A DNA stretch of 64,000 nt from Salinispora arenicola. GTDB lineage: Bacteria; Actinomycetota; Actinomycetes; Mycobacteriales; Micromonosporaceae. The number at the start of each line of letters is the position of its first letter. Position 1 is the first letter of the stretch. Below, in pieces: positions 44,190 through 53,208 of this stretch. The stretch is taken from NCBI RefSeq assembly GCF_006716065.1, contig NZ_VFOL01000001.1:2108001-2172000 (forward strand), read 5' to 3'. The position numbers and the translations under genes are program-made. Below the pieces are notes generated by a model, which was not told the origin of the DNA, ran no database searches, and saw nothing but the letters and a program-made list of their open reading frames with translations.

Positions 44190-46175
44190 TCAGTCCTCGC
44201 CCTTGCCGGTTCCCATGCCAGCTGAGATGAGGTCCATCACCGACGAATCCTGCAGGGTCGTCACATCGCCCAGCGACCGGTTCTCGGCCACGTCCCGAAG
44301 TAGCCGCCGCATGATCTTGCCTGAGCGGGTCTTCGGCAGCTCCGGCACGAGCAAGATCTGCCGCGGCTTCGCGATCGGGCCCAGCGTGCGCGCGACATGG
44401 TCGCGTAGGTCCGCGATGAGCCGCGCACCCGCCGTACCTCCGGTTTCGGTGCTGCCTCGGGGGATGGCGAAGGCGACGATCGCCTGTCCCGTGGTCGGGT
44501 CGGTCGCGCCGACCACCGCTGCCTCGGCCACCGACGGATGCGACACCAGCGCCGACTCCACCTCGGTGGTGGAAATGTTGTGCCCGGACACCAGCATCAC
44601 ATCGTCGACCCGGCCCAACAACCAGATGTGCCCGTCGTCGTCCTTCTTGGCGCCGTCCCCGGCGAAGTAGACCCAGTCGTCACCCGCGCCGGCCCCGGCG
44701 CCGAAGCGCGACCAGTACGTCTCGACGAACCGGTTGTCGTCGCCCCAGATGGTCCGGAGCATCGACGGCCACGGCTCCCTGACCACCAGGTAGCCGCCCC
44801 CGCCGTTGGGCACCGGCTGGCCCTGGTCGTCCACCACGTCGCCGTTGATCCCCGGCAGTGGAGTCATCGCCGATCCCGGCTTGGCGTGGGTCACGCCCGG
44901 CAGCGGAGAGATCATGATGGCGCCGGTCTCGGTCTGCCACCAGGTGTCCACGATAGGAAGCTCACCCCGCCCGACGTGCTGCCTGTACCACATCCAGGCC
45001 TCGGGGTTGATCGGCTCCCCCACGCTGCCCAGCAGTCGTAGCGACGACAGTTCGAACCCGGCGGGGATGTCCTCACCCCACTTCATCATCGTCCGGATCA
45101 GGGTCGGGGCGGTGTAGAGGATGGTCACCCGGTACTTGTCCACGATCTCCCAGAAACGGCCCCGGTGGGGGGTGTCCGGAGTGCCCTCGTACATGACCTG
45201 GGTGGCGCCGTTGGAGAGCGGACCGTACACGATGTACGAATGGCCGGTGACCCAACCGACGTCGGCGGTGCACCAGTAGACGTCGGTGTCCGGCTTGAGG
45301 TCGAAGACCGCGTGCATCGTGTACGAAGCCTGGGTCAGATAGCCGCCGGTGGTGTGCAGAATGCCCTTCGGGCGGGCGGTGGTGCCGCTGGTGTAGAGGA
45401 TGAACAGCGGGTGCTCGGCATCAAAGGCCACGGCCTGGTGCTCGACGGGCGCCCGCTCCACCGTCTCATGCCACCAACGGTCCTTCCCCGACCAGGCGAC
45501 CTCCTCGCCGGTGCGGCGGACCACCAGCACATGCTCCACCGACGGGCAGTTCGACACCGCCTCGTCGACAGTCGGCTTGAGCGCCGACGGCCTGCCCCGC
45601 CGATAGCCGCCGTCGGCGGTGATCACCACCTTCGCGGCGGCGTCCTGGATCCGGTTGGTCAGCGCGTCGGCGGAGAACCCACCGAAAACCACGCTGTGGG
45701 TGGCACCGATCCGGGCGCAGGCCAGCATCGCCACCGCAGCCTCCGGCACCATCGGCAGGTAAATCGCCACCCGGTCGCCAGCGGTCACCCCGAGATCGGT
45801 CAGCGCGTTCGCCGCCTGGCAGGTGAGCCTGTGCAACTCCGCGTAGGTGATCGTGCGGACGTCACCCGGCTCGCCCTCCCAGTGGATGGCGACCCGCTCA
45901 CCCCGGCCGGCCTCGACATGCCGGTCGAGGCAGTTGTACGCCACGTTGAGCTGACCGCCGACGTACCACCTCGCGAACGGTGGCTCCGACCAGTCGAGCA
46001 CCCGATCCCACTGCGTCGCCCAGGCCAGTCGCCGGGCCTGCTGTTCCCAAAACGCCAGCCGGTCGACGTCCGCCGCGGCGTACGCCTCGCCGGTGACGTT
46101 GGCGTTCGCGGCGAGTCCGGGCGGCGGCGGGAACTGGCGCGTCTCGTTCAACAGATTGGCCAACGCCTCACTCAT
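44190..46175 (-). CDS. acsA: Acetyl-CoA synthetase (AMP-forming)
   Basis: The 661-residue enzyme activates acetate to acetyl-CoA through acetyl-AMP. The phosphate loop YTSGTTARPKG, the adenylate segment TWWQTETGAIM, and the C-terminal SGKIMRRLLR with the acetylatable lysine are present. The ATG at 46175 has GAGGGAGC upstream; a 308-codon upstream extension of the frame overlaps the next gene and is false. Length is typical. No acetyltransferase regulator is nearby. Confidence 0.95.
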   Translation of the reverse strand: MSEALANLLNETRQFPPPPGLAANANVTGEAYAAADVDRLAFWEQQARRLAWATQWDRVLDWSEPPFARWYVGGQLNVAYNCLDRHVEAGRGERVAIHWEGEPGDVRTITYAELHRLTCQAANALTDLGVTAGDRVAIYLPMVPEAAVAMLACARIGATHSVVFGGFSADALTNRIQDAAAKVVITADGGYRRGRPSALKPTVDEAVSNCPSVEHVLVVRRTGEEVAWSGKDRWWHETVERAPVEHQAVAFDAEHPLFILYTSGTTARPKGILHTTGGYLTQASYTMHAVFDLKPDTDVYWCTADVGWVTGHSYIVYGPLSNGATQVMYEGTPDTPHRGRFWEIVDKYRVTILYTAPTLIRTMMKWGEDIPAGFELSSLRLLGSVGEPINPEAWMWYRQHVGRGELPIVDTWWQTETGAIMISPLPGVTHAKPGSAMTPLPGINGDVVDDQGQPVPNGGGGYLVVREPWPSMLRTIWGDDNRFVETYWSRFGAGAGAGDDWVYFAGDGAKKDDDGHIWLLGRVDDVMLVSGHNISTTEVESALVSHPSVAEAAVVGATDPTTGQAIVAFAIPRGSTETGGTAGARLIADLRDHVARTLGPIAKPRQILLVPELPKTRSGKIMRRLLRDVAENRSLGDVTTLQDSSVMDLISAGMGTGKGED

Positions 46176-46461
46176 GCCTGCTCCCTCGTCGCTGGGTGAC
46201 CTGCGTCTCGGTGCAGAGGTTAGCCCGCGGGCCGGACGCCGGCGACCGCCGCGGGCAACGGTGCGCGCCGAACGGACGCTCCCCCGCGCCGGAAGGCCCG
46301 GACGCGAGCCCGCTTCCCCACGACGTCCGGAGGGCAGCGGGTCCCGATCGGTGGGACGCGCCGCGGCGACGAGCGGCTTCGGCAGGCACCGTGAGCGGCC
46401 GGAGCCGCGTTCGTGCCGGCGCCCCGCGAACCGCAGGCGGTGGTCCCGATAGCGTGGCGGG

Positions 46462-47211
46462 GTGACCGACGACCCGCTCGCCCCGCTGCTCGCCCTCGCC
46501 GACGTTGCCACCGCCGTGGAGCGGGCCCGTGAGCACTTCGACCAGGCGCTGCGGCACCGCGCCCTACGCCGGCACGGTGGCCAGGTCGCAGCCGAGGTCA
46601 GTCTGCGTTCCGCGGTGGCCAGCGCCGCCCTTGAGGGACACACACACGAGCGCGAGGAAGTCCGTGCCGGCACCGTCACCGAACCGGTACTCCAGGGTGC
46701 GCTGCGGGTTGCCGGGGCGCTACCCGGGCTGACCGACCTGTGGCCGAAGGCACCACGGCAGGCGCTCGCGAAACTGCACGTGCTCGCCGCGCGGGAGAGC
46801 GTGCCCGAGGCCGATCTGGGACGCCCGGTGCGCGACCCGGTCGTGGCGGCGCGGCTCGACGGGTTGGCCGCCCTGGTGGTCGGAGTGAGTAAGGCGCCGC
46901 CGCTGGTCCTCGCGGCGGTCGTCCACGGCGAGTTACTGAACCTGCGACCCTTCGCCGGCCCGTCCGGGGTGGTCGCCCGCGGTGCCGCCCGGCTGGTGCT
47001 GATGTCCCGGGGTTTCGATCCGCGGGGCCTGCTCGCCGTGGACGTGGGCCATCGGGAGCGGGAGCCGGAGTACGTCGGCTCGGCCGGGGCGTTCGCCACC
47101 GGAACCCCGGACGGACTCCGCTCCTGGCTGCGGCACTACATGAGCGCCGTCGAGGTGGGCGCCGATCGACTCACCACGATCGGCGACGAGGTGCTCGCCG
47201 CGACTCGGTAG
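46462..47211 (+). CDS. Fic-fold protein with degenerate catalytic motif
   Basis: This 249-residue protein fits the class II Fic layout. An inhibition-helix motif SAALEG (54-59, SxxxEG) precedes a Fic core. The catalytic loop HPFxxGNGR is replaced by RPFAGPSGV (162-170): the histidine is Arg162 and the Asn/Arg are lost. The rest (VVHGELLNL before it, RGAARLVLMSRGF after it) keeps the fold. AMPylation is therefore unlikely. GTG 46462 follows GGCGGG. Position beside the HAD gene matches Rv3662c in M. tuberculosis by recall. Confidence 0.65.
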   Translation: MTDDPLAPLLALADVATAVERAREHFDQALRHRALRRHGGQVAAEVSLRSAVASAALEGHTHEREEVRAGTVTEPVLQGALRVAGALPGLTDLWPKAPRQALAKLHVLAARESVPEADLGRPVRDPVVAARLDGLAALVVGVSKAPPLVLAAVVHGELLNLRPFAGPSGVVARGAARLVLMSRGFDPRGLLAVDVGHREREPEYVGSAGAFATGTPDGLRSWLRHYMSAVEVGADRLTTIGDEVLAATR

Positions 47212-47248
47212 CCCGGGGCGCCTGCCACGGCGGGCCGCAGCGCGATGG

Positions 47249-48052
47249 TCAGGCCGCCGGGGCGGTACGACCGCGGCGATGCCGGCCGTACCAGGCGATG
47301 CCGATCGCCACCCCGACCCCGACGCCGAGCGCGGCGGCGGCGACCGGTACGGCGGGGCGATCACGCAACCGTCGCCCGAGCGGGACCGGATGCCGAAACT
47401 CCAGCATCGGCCAGGAGTTCTCCAGGGCGAGCTTGCGCAGCTGACGATCTGGGTTGACCGCCGTCGGACGACCGACGCACTCCAATAACGGACGGTCCGT
47501 GTACGAGTCCGAGTAGGCGTACGAGTCGGCGAGGTCGTAGTCCCGCTCGAGAGCCAGTTCGCTCACCGCGTCGACCTTGGCCGGGCCGGCCGCGTAGAAC
47601 TCGATCTCCCCACTGTAGCGGCCGTCCACCACGCCCATCCGGGTGGCGATCACATCGGTGACACCGAGCAGCGCGCCGATCGGCCGGACCATCTCCTCCC
47701 CCGACGCCGAGACCAGTACGACGTCCCGGCCGGCGGCCTGGTGCTCCTCGATCAGGGCGGCGGCTTCCGCGTACACGTAGGGGTTGATCAGTTCATGGAG
47801 CGTCTCCGCGACGATCTGGCGGACCTGTTCCACCTGCCAGCCCTTGCACAGCGCAGCGAGATAGTCCCGAGTCCGGAGCATGGTCTGTTCGTCGGAGCCG
47901 CCCAGCCGGAACATCAGCTGCGCGTACGCCGACTTGACGACGTCACGTCGGGTGATCAGACCGTCCCGGTAGAACGGCCGACCGAACGCCAGCGCACTTG
48001 ACTTGGCGATGACGGTCTTGTCCAGATCGAAAAAAGCGGCGCTTCGGCCCAC
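47249..48052 (-). CDS. HAD-IB family phosphatase (SerB-like), membrane-anchored
   Basis: This 267-residue HAD phosphatase has motif I DLDKT, motif II VSAS, and motif IV YSDSYTDRPLL. A C-terminal hydrophobic helix (PVAAAALGVGVGVAIGIAWYG) and basic tail suggest membrane anchoring. The substrate is unknown; phosphoserine or phospholipid-type substrates occur in the family. The start is uncertain: GTG 48052 chosen, with TTG 48061 in frame; neither has a good ribosome-binding site. It corresponds in position to Rv3661. Confidence 0.85.
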   Translation of the reverse strand: MGRSAAFFDLDKTVIAKSSALAFGRPFYRDGLITRRDVVKSAYAQLMFRLGGSDEQTMLRTRDYLAALCKGWQVEQVRQIVAETLHELINPYVYAEAAALIEEHQAAGRDVVLVSASGEEMVRPIGALLGVTDVIATRMGVVDGRYSGEIEFYAAGPAKVDAVSELALERDYDLADSYAYSDSYTDRPLLECVGRPTAVNPDRQLRKLALENSWPMLEFRHPVPLGRRLRDRPAVPVAAAALGVGVGVAIGIAWYGRHRRGRTAPAA

Positions 48053-48147
48053 GGCGCGCAAGTCTAGTCCGATGGTCTATCGTCGGCGGGAGCCCGGGTC
48101 CGCCGACTTCCCGGACGCGCGGGCCGACCCACATCTTGGCTGCTCAG

Positions 48148-48163
48148 CGTGACCGCGATCACA
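48148..48163. promoter_or_regulatory. Crp-like site upstream of the 6C RNA
   Basis: CGTGA, six bases, TCACA, matching the Crp consensus at 9 of 10 positions. It lies about 115 bases before the first 6C hairpin and about 95 bases upstream of the divergent HAD gene. Confidence 0.5.
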
Positions 48164-48269
48164 CTCTGCGAAAAGTAACTAGCAGGGAGTGGAGGTTACA
48201 CCACTCGACGTAGCCAGGTGTACTCAGGCAGACTGTCGGCACGACACACGTTTCATCTTCCGGACAACC

Positions 48270-48375
48270 GACAGACCCTCGGCGGTCGCACCCCCCGTGA
48301 CCGCCGAGTGGTTCGGCTCAACCCCCCCGGAGCCGAACCCCGACGGCCCCCGTCTCCCCCCGACGGGGGTCGTCC
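48270..48375 (+). ncRNA. 6C RNA (actinobacterial small RNA) with three C-loop hairpins
   Basis: Three perfect hairpins follow in tandem, each with a C-rich loop. 48278-48287 pairs with 48299-48308, loop including CCCCCC. 48310-48319 pairs with 48330-48339, loop with seven C. 48347-48354 pairs with 48362-48369, loop TCCCCCC. The known 6C RNA has two stem-loops with six or more loop cytosines and, in M. tuberculosis, lies by Rv3660c (ssd), as here. The third hairpin, then CCTTTCCCC, could be the terminator. The 5' end is not defined by eye. Confidence 0.85.
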
Positions 48376-48960
48376 CTTTCCCCTCCCGTTGCCGGCCCAG
48401 GTGAAGCCACGTCTCCCGGATCGGTCAGGCCGGGTGATGGCCTGAGCGTCAGCGAAGGTCAGCCGAACCCGATCGGCGTTGTCCTCGGGTGTTTACCGGT
48501 CCAGCGTCGTAGGCGCCCTCTCCTGCCCCACCACCCACCGCACGATGGTGACCGGCACCAGTCACGGTGGGGCCGTCCGAGCAAAGGGGTGTGTCCGCGC
48601 AGGTAACAGCCTTCCCCTCCCCGTGCAGCTCGTCGACGCTCGGACCGCACCCGGCGGCGTGCCCCGGGGACCGGCGGTGGCCAGCCGACACTGACCAACC
48701 GAGTTCACTCCTGACTCGACCCTGCGCCGCGAGCGGTGGAGCTCGACACCCGCACCAGCCCGCGCCACGATCCGCGCACCCTCGCGCTCGCGGCTGCGAA
48801 GGCGAGCCGACACCAAGGGCTTAGCAGATCAACTGCCCCGGCAGGACCCTGTCCACAGGTGCCTTTGTCGTCCACAGGGCGGGCGGTCGGGGACGCCCGG
48901 ACCGGGCGGACCGAGCAGGCTTCCGACCAGCGAAACCAGAGCCAACCGCTGGAGGTCGTG

Positions 48961-50061
48961 ATGCCGCCCCGCCCCGCCGTAGTGCCCCCGCACCCCCTGC
49001 CCCTGCTCGTGACCTCCGACGATGCTCTGCTGGACGACCTACTGCGGCTCGCCGCGGCCGGAGGCGTCGAGGTCGACCTTGCCCCCGATCCGGTGTCGGC
49101 CCGTTCCCGCTGGTCACCCGCCCCACTGGTGCTGGTCGGCAGCGACCAGGCACAGCCGTGTCTGCGGGCGCGGCTGCCGCATCGGCGGCGGTTGGTGCTG
49201 GTCGGCCGCTCCGGGCAGCTCGACCCCGGCAGGGACGTCGCCGACCTGATGGGTGCCGAGTACGTCGCCGTCCTGCCCGCCGCCGAACCCTGGCTGGTGG
49301 ACCGGTTCGTCGAGTGCGGCCCGGATCGAGCCAACCCGGTAGCGGCCCGGGTCGTCGCCGTCCTCGGCGGACGGGGTGGTGCCGGCGCGAGTGTGGTCGC
49401 TGGCGGGCTTGCCGTCACGGCGGCCCGGTCCCGGCTGCGGACACTGCTGGTTGATGCCGACCCGCTCGGCGGTGGGCTGGACCTGGTGCTCGGCTGGGAA
49501 CAACAGGCCGGACTGCGCTGGCCTGCGCTGACCGACGCCGACGGACGGGTCGACGCGTCGTCGCTGGTGCGGGCCCTGCCGAGCCGGGGCGACCTGGTGG
49601 TCCTGTCCTGGGATCGTGGTGATCTCCGCTCGTTGCCCTCCCCGGCGATGGCCGCGACCCTCGACGCCGCCCGTCGCGCCTGTGACCTGGTCGTGGTCGA
49701 CCTGCCCCGACACCTGGACGACGCGGCGGTGACCGCCCTGCAGTCGGTCGACCGGGCTTTCCTCGTGGTACCCGCCGAACTCAGGGCGGCGGCGGCTGCC
49801 GCTCGGGTAGTCCGCGCCGCCGCGCCACACTGCGCCGACCTGTCCTTGATCATTCGTGGGCCATCCCCGGGCCGGATCAGGGCCGCCGAGCTTGCGCGAA
49901 CGCTTGGGCTGCCGCTGGCCGGTACGGTGCGTCCGGAGCCGGCGCTCGGGCGCGGCCTGGAACGTGGTGAAGCGCCGGCCGCGGACGGGCGCGGCCCACT
50001 GGCCGCCCTGTGCCAGCGACTCGTTGGCGAACTCACCGGCACCGCACCGGGCGCGGCATGA
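48961..50061 (+). CDS. ssd: Septum-site-determining / CpaE-like protein Ssd
   Basis: This 366-residue MinD/CpaE-like protein has a variable N-terminal receiver-like region, then a ParA-type core: VLGGRGGAGASVVAGGLAV in place of the deviant Walker A, with the usual lysine missing (GGAGAS), LLVDADPLGGGLDLVLG and LVVVDLPRHL. It heads the tad pilus cluster and probably helps localise the secretion ATPase; mycobacterial Ssd affects septum placement. ATG 48961 follows GGAGGTCGTG at good spacing; the frame continues upstream through non-coding sequence. It overlaps tadA by 4 bp. Confidence 0.85.
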   Translation: MPPRPAVVPPHPLPLLVTSDDALLDDLLRLAAAGGVEVDLAPDPVSARSRWSPAPLVLVGSDQAQPCLRARLPHRRRLVLVGRSGQLDPGRDVADLMGAEYVAVLPAAEPWLVDRFVECGPDRANPVAARVVAVLGGRGGAGASVVAGGLAVTAARSRLRTLLVDADPLGGGLDLVLGWEQQAGLRWPALTDADGRVDASSLVRALPSRGDLVVLSWDRGDLRSLPSPAMAATLDAARRACDLVVVDLPRHLDDAAVTALQSVDRAFLVVPAELRAAAAAARVVRAAAPHCADLSLIIRGPSPGRIRAAELARTLGLPLAGTVRPEPALGRGLERGEAPAADGRGPLAALCQRLVGELTGTAPGAA

Positions 50062-51263
50062 CCACCGCGGACGACAGCCTCGCCGCGCGGGTCCGGCAGC
50101 GGATCGCGTCCTCGTCCACACCGGTCACCCCGGCGGCGATCGTCTCCGCGGTACGGGCCGAGCCCGCCGCTGCGGTGCTCGGCGACACGACGCTGCTCCG
50201 CCTCGCCGACCGAGTGCACGACGACCTGGTGGGTGCCGGTCCACTGGCGCCCTTGTTGGCCGACCCGACGGTCACCGATGTTCTCGTCAACAACGTTCGT
50301 GTCTGGGTCGATCGGGGGAAGGGCCTCCAGCAGGTCGCGGTGCCGGTGGGCTCGGCGGACGACGTCCGCCGGCTGGCGCAGCGACTCGCGTCCGGTGCTG
50401 GAAGACGTTTGGACGACGGCTCACCATACGTTGACGCGCGGCTCGCCGACGGCACTCGACTGCATGCGGTCCTGCCACCGGTGGCCACCGACGGTCCATA
50501 CCTGTCCCTGCGGACGTTCCGGCAGCGCCCGTTCACACTCGACGAGTTGACCGGTCAGGGTGCCGTGCCACGGGCGGTCGCCCAGGTGCTGGCTGCGGTG
50601 GTGGCCGCCCGGCTTGCATACCTCGTCGTCGGTGGCACGGGATCTGGCAAGACGACGTTGCTCAACACGCTGCTCGGCCTGGTGCCTGGCACCGAACGGA
50701 TCGTGCTGGTGGAGGACGCGGCTGAGCTGCACCCGGCGCATCCGCACGTCGTTGGGCTGCAAGCCCGCACGGCCAATGTGGAGGGCCGTGGTTCGGTGGG
50801 CCTGACCGACCTGGTCCGGCAGGCGCTGCGGATGCGACCAGACCGGCTGGTGGTTGGCGAGTGCCGGGGCCCGGAGATCGTTGACTTGCTGGTGGCGCTG
50901 AACACCGGCCACGAGGGCGGTGCCGGCACGCTGCACGCGAACACCCCGTCGGATGTGCCGGCCCGGCTTGAGGCACTCGGCCTGCTTGGCGGGTTGCCCC
51001 GGTCCGCGTTGCACGCCCAGGTGGCCGCGGCACTTCAGGTGGTGCTGCATGTCCGTCGTGCGAAGCGGGGACGGGCGCTGGATTCCATCTGCCTACTCCT
51101 ACCGGACGGCCCGGATCGGCTGGTCAGGGCGGTATCGGCCTGGGGTGACGATGGCGGCCCCGGTCCGGCGGCACGGACGCTGGCTGAGTTGCTGCGCGAG
51201 CGGGGCGTGGCGGTGCCACCGATCCTCCAGAGGCCCTGGCCAGGTCAGGCGGCTCTGGGATGA
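50058..51263 (+). CDS. tadA: TadA/CpaF-type secretion ATPase
   Basis: This 401-residue hexameric ATPase drives assembly of Flp/Tad pili. Walker A is GGTGSGKTTLLN, Walker B-like region LVVGECRGPEIVDLL, and the His box region GHEGGAGTLHANTP. ATG 50058 overlaps the ssd stop. It overlaps tadB by 4 bp, so ssd-tadABC are coupled. Confidence 0.93.
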   Translation: MTTADDSLAARVRQRIASSSTPVTPAAIVSAVRAEPAAAVLGDTTLLRLADRVHDDLVGAGPLAPLLADPTVTDVLVNNVRVWVDRGKGLQQVAVPVGSADDVRRLAQRLASGAGRRLDDGSPYVDARLADGTRLHAVLPPVATDGPYLSLRTFRQRPFTLDELTGQGAVPRAVAQVLAAVVAARLAYLVVGGTGSGKTTLLNTLLGLVPGTERIVLVEDAAELHPAHPHVVGLQARTANVEGRGSVGLTDLVRQALRMRPDRLVVGECRGPEIVDLLVALNTGHEGGAGTLHANTPSDVPARLEALGLLGGLPRSALHAQVAAALQVVLHVRRAKRGRALDSICLLLPDGPDRLVRAVSAWGDDGGPGPAARTLAELLRERGVAVPPILQRPWPGQAALG

Positions 51264-52252
51264 CCTCGACACAGCTTCTGGTGCCCCTGCTCGTCGTCGC
51301 CCTGACAGTCGTCGTTGCTTGGCTGCTGGTAAGGGGCGCCCGACCGCGGGCCCAGACCGCCGGTGGCGTGCGTGGCGCCGACGACCCACTGGTCGCCTGG
51401 GTGGCCAGCCTGCGGCACGATGGTCCGCCGTGCAACCGTGGGCCTGGGCCGGAGCGGGACCTGGCGTGGTCGAAGCTGGATTCAGCGCTGCCCCGGCCAC
51501 GAGGGCAGGACCGTTCGGAAGGGCCACCGACCCGGCGTGATTCCCGACGCCCGGTCGGGGCACCACACCCGGTGGTGGCTGATCGCCGGATCAGCTCGGT
51601 GTCCGGTGCGCGGGCGGTGGGGGCCAGGCCGACCCATGCCGGAGGCCCACTGGTGACGGCGCCCCGGCGTAGCCTGCTGGTGTCGGGTGTGCTGGCCGCC
51701 GCCGTGGGAGCCCTGCTGGGTGGTCCGGCCGCCGCCCTGGTCGCCGGTGTGTACGGCACGTTGGGCGTCCGGGCGCTGCTGAGGCGACGGGCGGCCCGGC
51801 ATGCCGAAGGGCTCCGTCGTCGTCACCTTGACCAACTCTGTGACCTTGCCGCAGACCTGCGGGCCGGACTGCCGGTGGGCCAGGCCGCCCCGCTGCCGGC
51901 AGGTGGCGAGCCGGAAAGCACCCTGCTCCGGGCCGCGGTCCGGCTCGCGGACCGCACCGGGGCACCCCTCGCTGAGCTGCTGGATCGGATCGATGCGGAC
52001 GCCCGGGCCGCTGATCGGGGCCTGGCCGCGGCGGCGGCGCAGGCGGCTGGGGCACGGGCGACCGCGTGGTTGCTCGCGGCCCTCCCGGTCGGTGGCATCG
52101 GTCTGGGATTTGGCATCGGTGTCGATCCGGTCGCGGTGCTCCTGCACTCGACGGCTGGTGTCGCCTGCCTGCTCCTCGCCGTCGTGCTTCAGGTCGCCGG
52201 GCTGTTCTGGGCGGAGCGGCTCACCGCGATCCGTGGCTGGGACATCGGATGA
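51260..52252 (+). CDS. tadB: Type II secretion F family protein TadB
   Basis: This 330-residue inner-membrane pilus platform protein has an N-terminal helix (LLVPLLVVALTVVVAWLLV), a polar, Arg-rich stretch (about residues 40-130), then the T2SSF core (LCDLAADLRAGLPVGQA; DADARAADRGLAAAA) with C-terminal helices. It overlaps tadA and tadC by 4 bp. Confidence 0.87.
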   Translation: MTSTQLLVPLLVVALTVVVAWLLVRGARPRAQTAGGVRGADDPLVAWVASLRHDGPPCNRGPGPERDLAWSKLDSALPRPRGQDRSEGPPTRRDSRRPVGAPHPVVADRRISSVSGARAVGARPTHAGGPLVTAPRRSLLVSGVLAAAVGALLGGPAAALVAGVYGTLGVRALLRRRAARHAEGLRRRHLDQLCDLAADLRAGLPVGQAAPLPAGGEPESTLLRAAVRLADRTGAPLAELLDRIDADARAADRGLAAAAAQAAGARATAWLLAALPVGGIGLGFGIGVDPVAVLLHSTAGVACLLLAVVLQVAGLFWAERLTAIRGWDIG

Positions 52253-53016
52253 CCCCATCGGTGTTGAGCGGCGGGCGTCGCTTCGTGCCGGCCCTGCTGG
52301 AGATCCTCGAGTGGACGAGGCGCCGTCCGGTCCGTCGGCTGCGCACTCTTGATCGTGTTCCGCCCGTACCGTTGGTGAGCAGGCCAGGCAGCGAGGGTGA
52401 CACCCGCCCGGGATCCCGCTACCGGCTGGACCCGATTCGGCTCGTCGCCGCGCTCGTCGCCGTCGCCGTCGCTTCGCTGGTGGGCGGATGGCCTGGCCTG
52501 GTTGGTGCTCCGGTTGCCGCGGTGCTACTCGACCGTCTGCTGCGTCGGGTCGAGCCACCGGCCGTCCGCGAGCGGCGTCGGCGAGAGGCCGCGTCCCTGC
52601 CGCTGGCCGCTGATCTGCTCGCGTCGGTGATGCGCGCGGGCGCCCCCGTCGACCGGTCGGTGCTGGCGGTGGCGGAGGCCCTCGACGGGCCCCTCGCGGA
52701 GCGGCTCGCGCTGGTTGGTCGCCTTCTTCGCCTCGGAGCGGAGCCGGCGGAGGCGTGGTCGACGCTTGCGGCGGTGCCTGGTGCCGAGCGCCTGATCGCC
52801 GCCGCGCTCCGCTCGGCGGCGAGTGGGGCCACGCTGGCGGGCGCGTTGACGCGTCTCGCCGACGACCTTCGAGCCGATCGGGCCACGGAAGTCGAGGCGA
52901 AGGCCCGCCGGTCCGGGGTGCTGATCGTGTTGCCGTTGGGGCTCTGCTTCCTACCGGCCTTCATACTCGCCGGTCTGATGCCGGTGATCGTCGCCGTCCT
53001 CGGTGACGTGCTCTGA
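52249..53016 (+). CDS. tadC: Type II secretion F family protein TadC
   Basis: This 255-residue second platform protein carries a T2SSF-type domain (LPLAADLLASVMRAGAPVDR, LADDLRADRATEVEAKARR) between hydrophobic helices. ATG 52249 overlaps the tadB stop; the longer frame (52066) lies over tadB. The final helix is LPLGLCFLPAFILAGLMPVI. Confidence 0.86.
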   Translation: MTPSVLSGGRRFVPALLEILEWTRRRPVRRLRTLDRVPPVPLVSRPGSEGDTRPGSRYRLDPIRLVAALVAVAVASLVGGWPGLVGAPVAAVLLDRLLRRVEPPAVRERRRREAASLPLAADLLASVMRAGAPVDRSVLAVAEALDGPLAERLALVGRLLRLGAEPAEAWSTLAAVPGAERLIAAALRSAASGATLAGALTRLADDLRADRATEVEAKARRSGVLIVLPLGLCFLPAFILAGLMPVIVAVLGDVL

Positions 53017-53034
53017 CCATCTCGAGAAAGGATC

Positions 53035-53208
53035 ATGGACGTGCGCAGACTACTTGCCCGGCTGCGGGGCGACGCCGGGATGAACACCGCCGAGTACGCC
53101 GTTGGCACGCTCGCCGCAGTCGCCTTCGCTGGCCTGTTACTCAAGGTGCTGACCTCCGACAGTGTGCAGTCCGCGTTGACCGCTGTCATCGACCGGGCAC
53201 TCGGGTGA
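53035..53208 (+). CDS. DUF4244 family Flp-pilin-like peptide
   Basis: This 57-residue gene is easily missed. The product starts MDVRRLLARLRGDAGMNTAE and continues YAVGTLAAVAFAGLLLKVL, a prepilin-like arrangement: a positively charged leader, a Gly, Glu at +5 of the hydrophobic helix. It is likely the major pilin of the tad system. AAAGG lies 6 bases before ATG 53035. Its stop overlaps the start of the next gene (ATG 53208). Confidence 0.85.
   Translation: MDVRRLLARLRGDAGMNTAEYAVGTLAAVAFAGLLLKVLTSDSVQSALTAVIDRALG

Larger units (their letters stand above)
48062..48960. other. Large non-coding region holding the 6C RNA
   Basis: About 900 bases between the divergent HAD and ssd genes. A Crp-like box (48148-48163) is followed by the 6C RNA hairpins (48278-48369). 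The remaining 590 bases before ssd have no gene I can support; the frames crossing it are high-GC shadows and the in-frame extension of ssd. Confidence 0.6.

Noticed and set aside
46176..47099. 308-codon N-terminal extension of the acsA frame
   Set aside because: It overlaps the Fic-like gene on the other strand; acetyl-CoA synthetase homology starts at 46175, where a ribosome-binding site is present.
48705..50219. 504-codon minus-strand frame over ssd and tadA
   Set aside because: Ser/Arg/Thr-rich shadow of two well-recognised genes.
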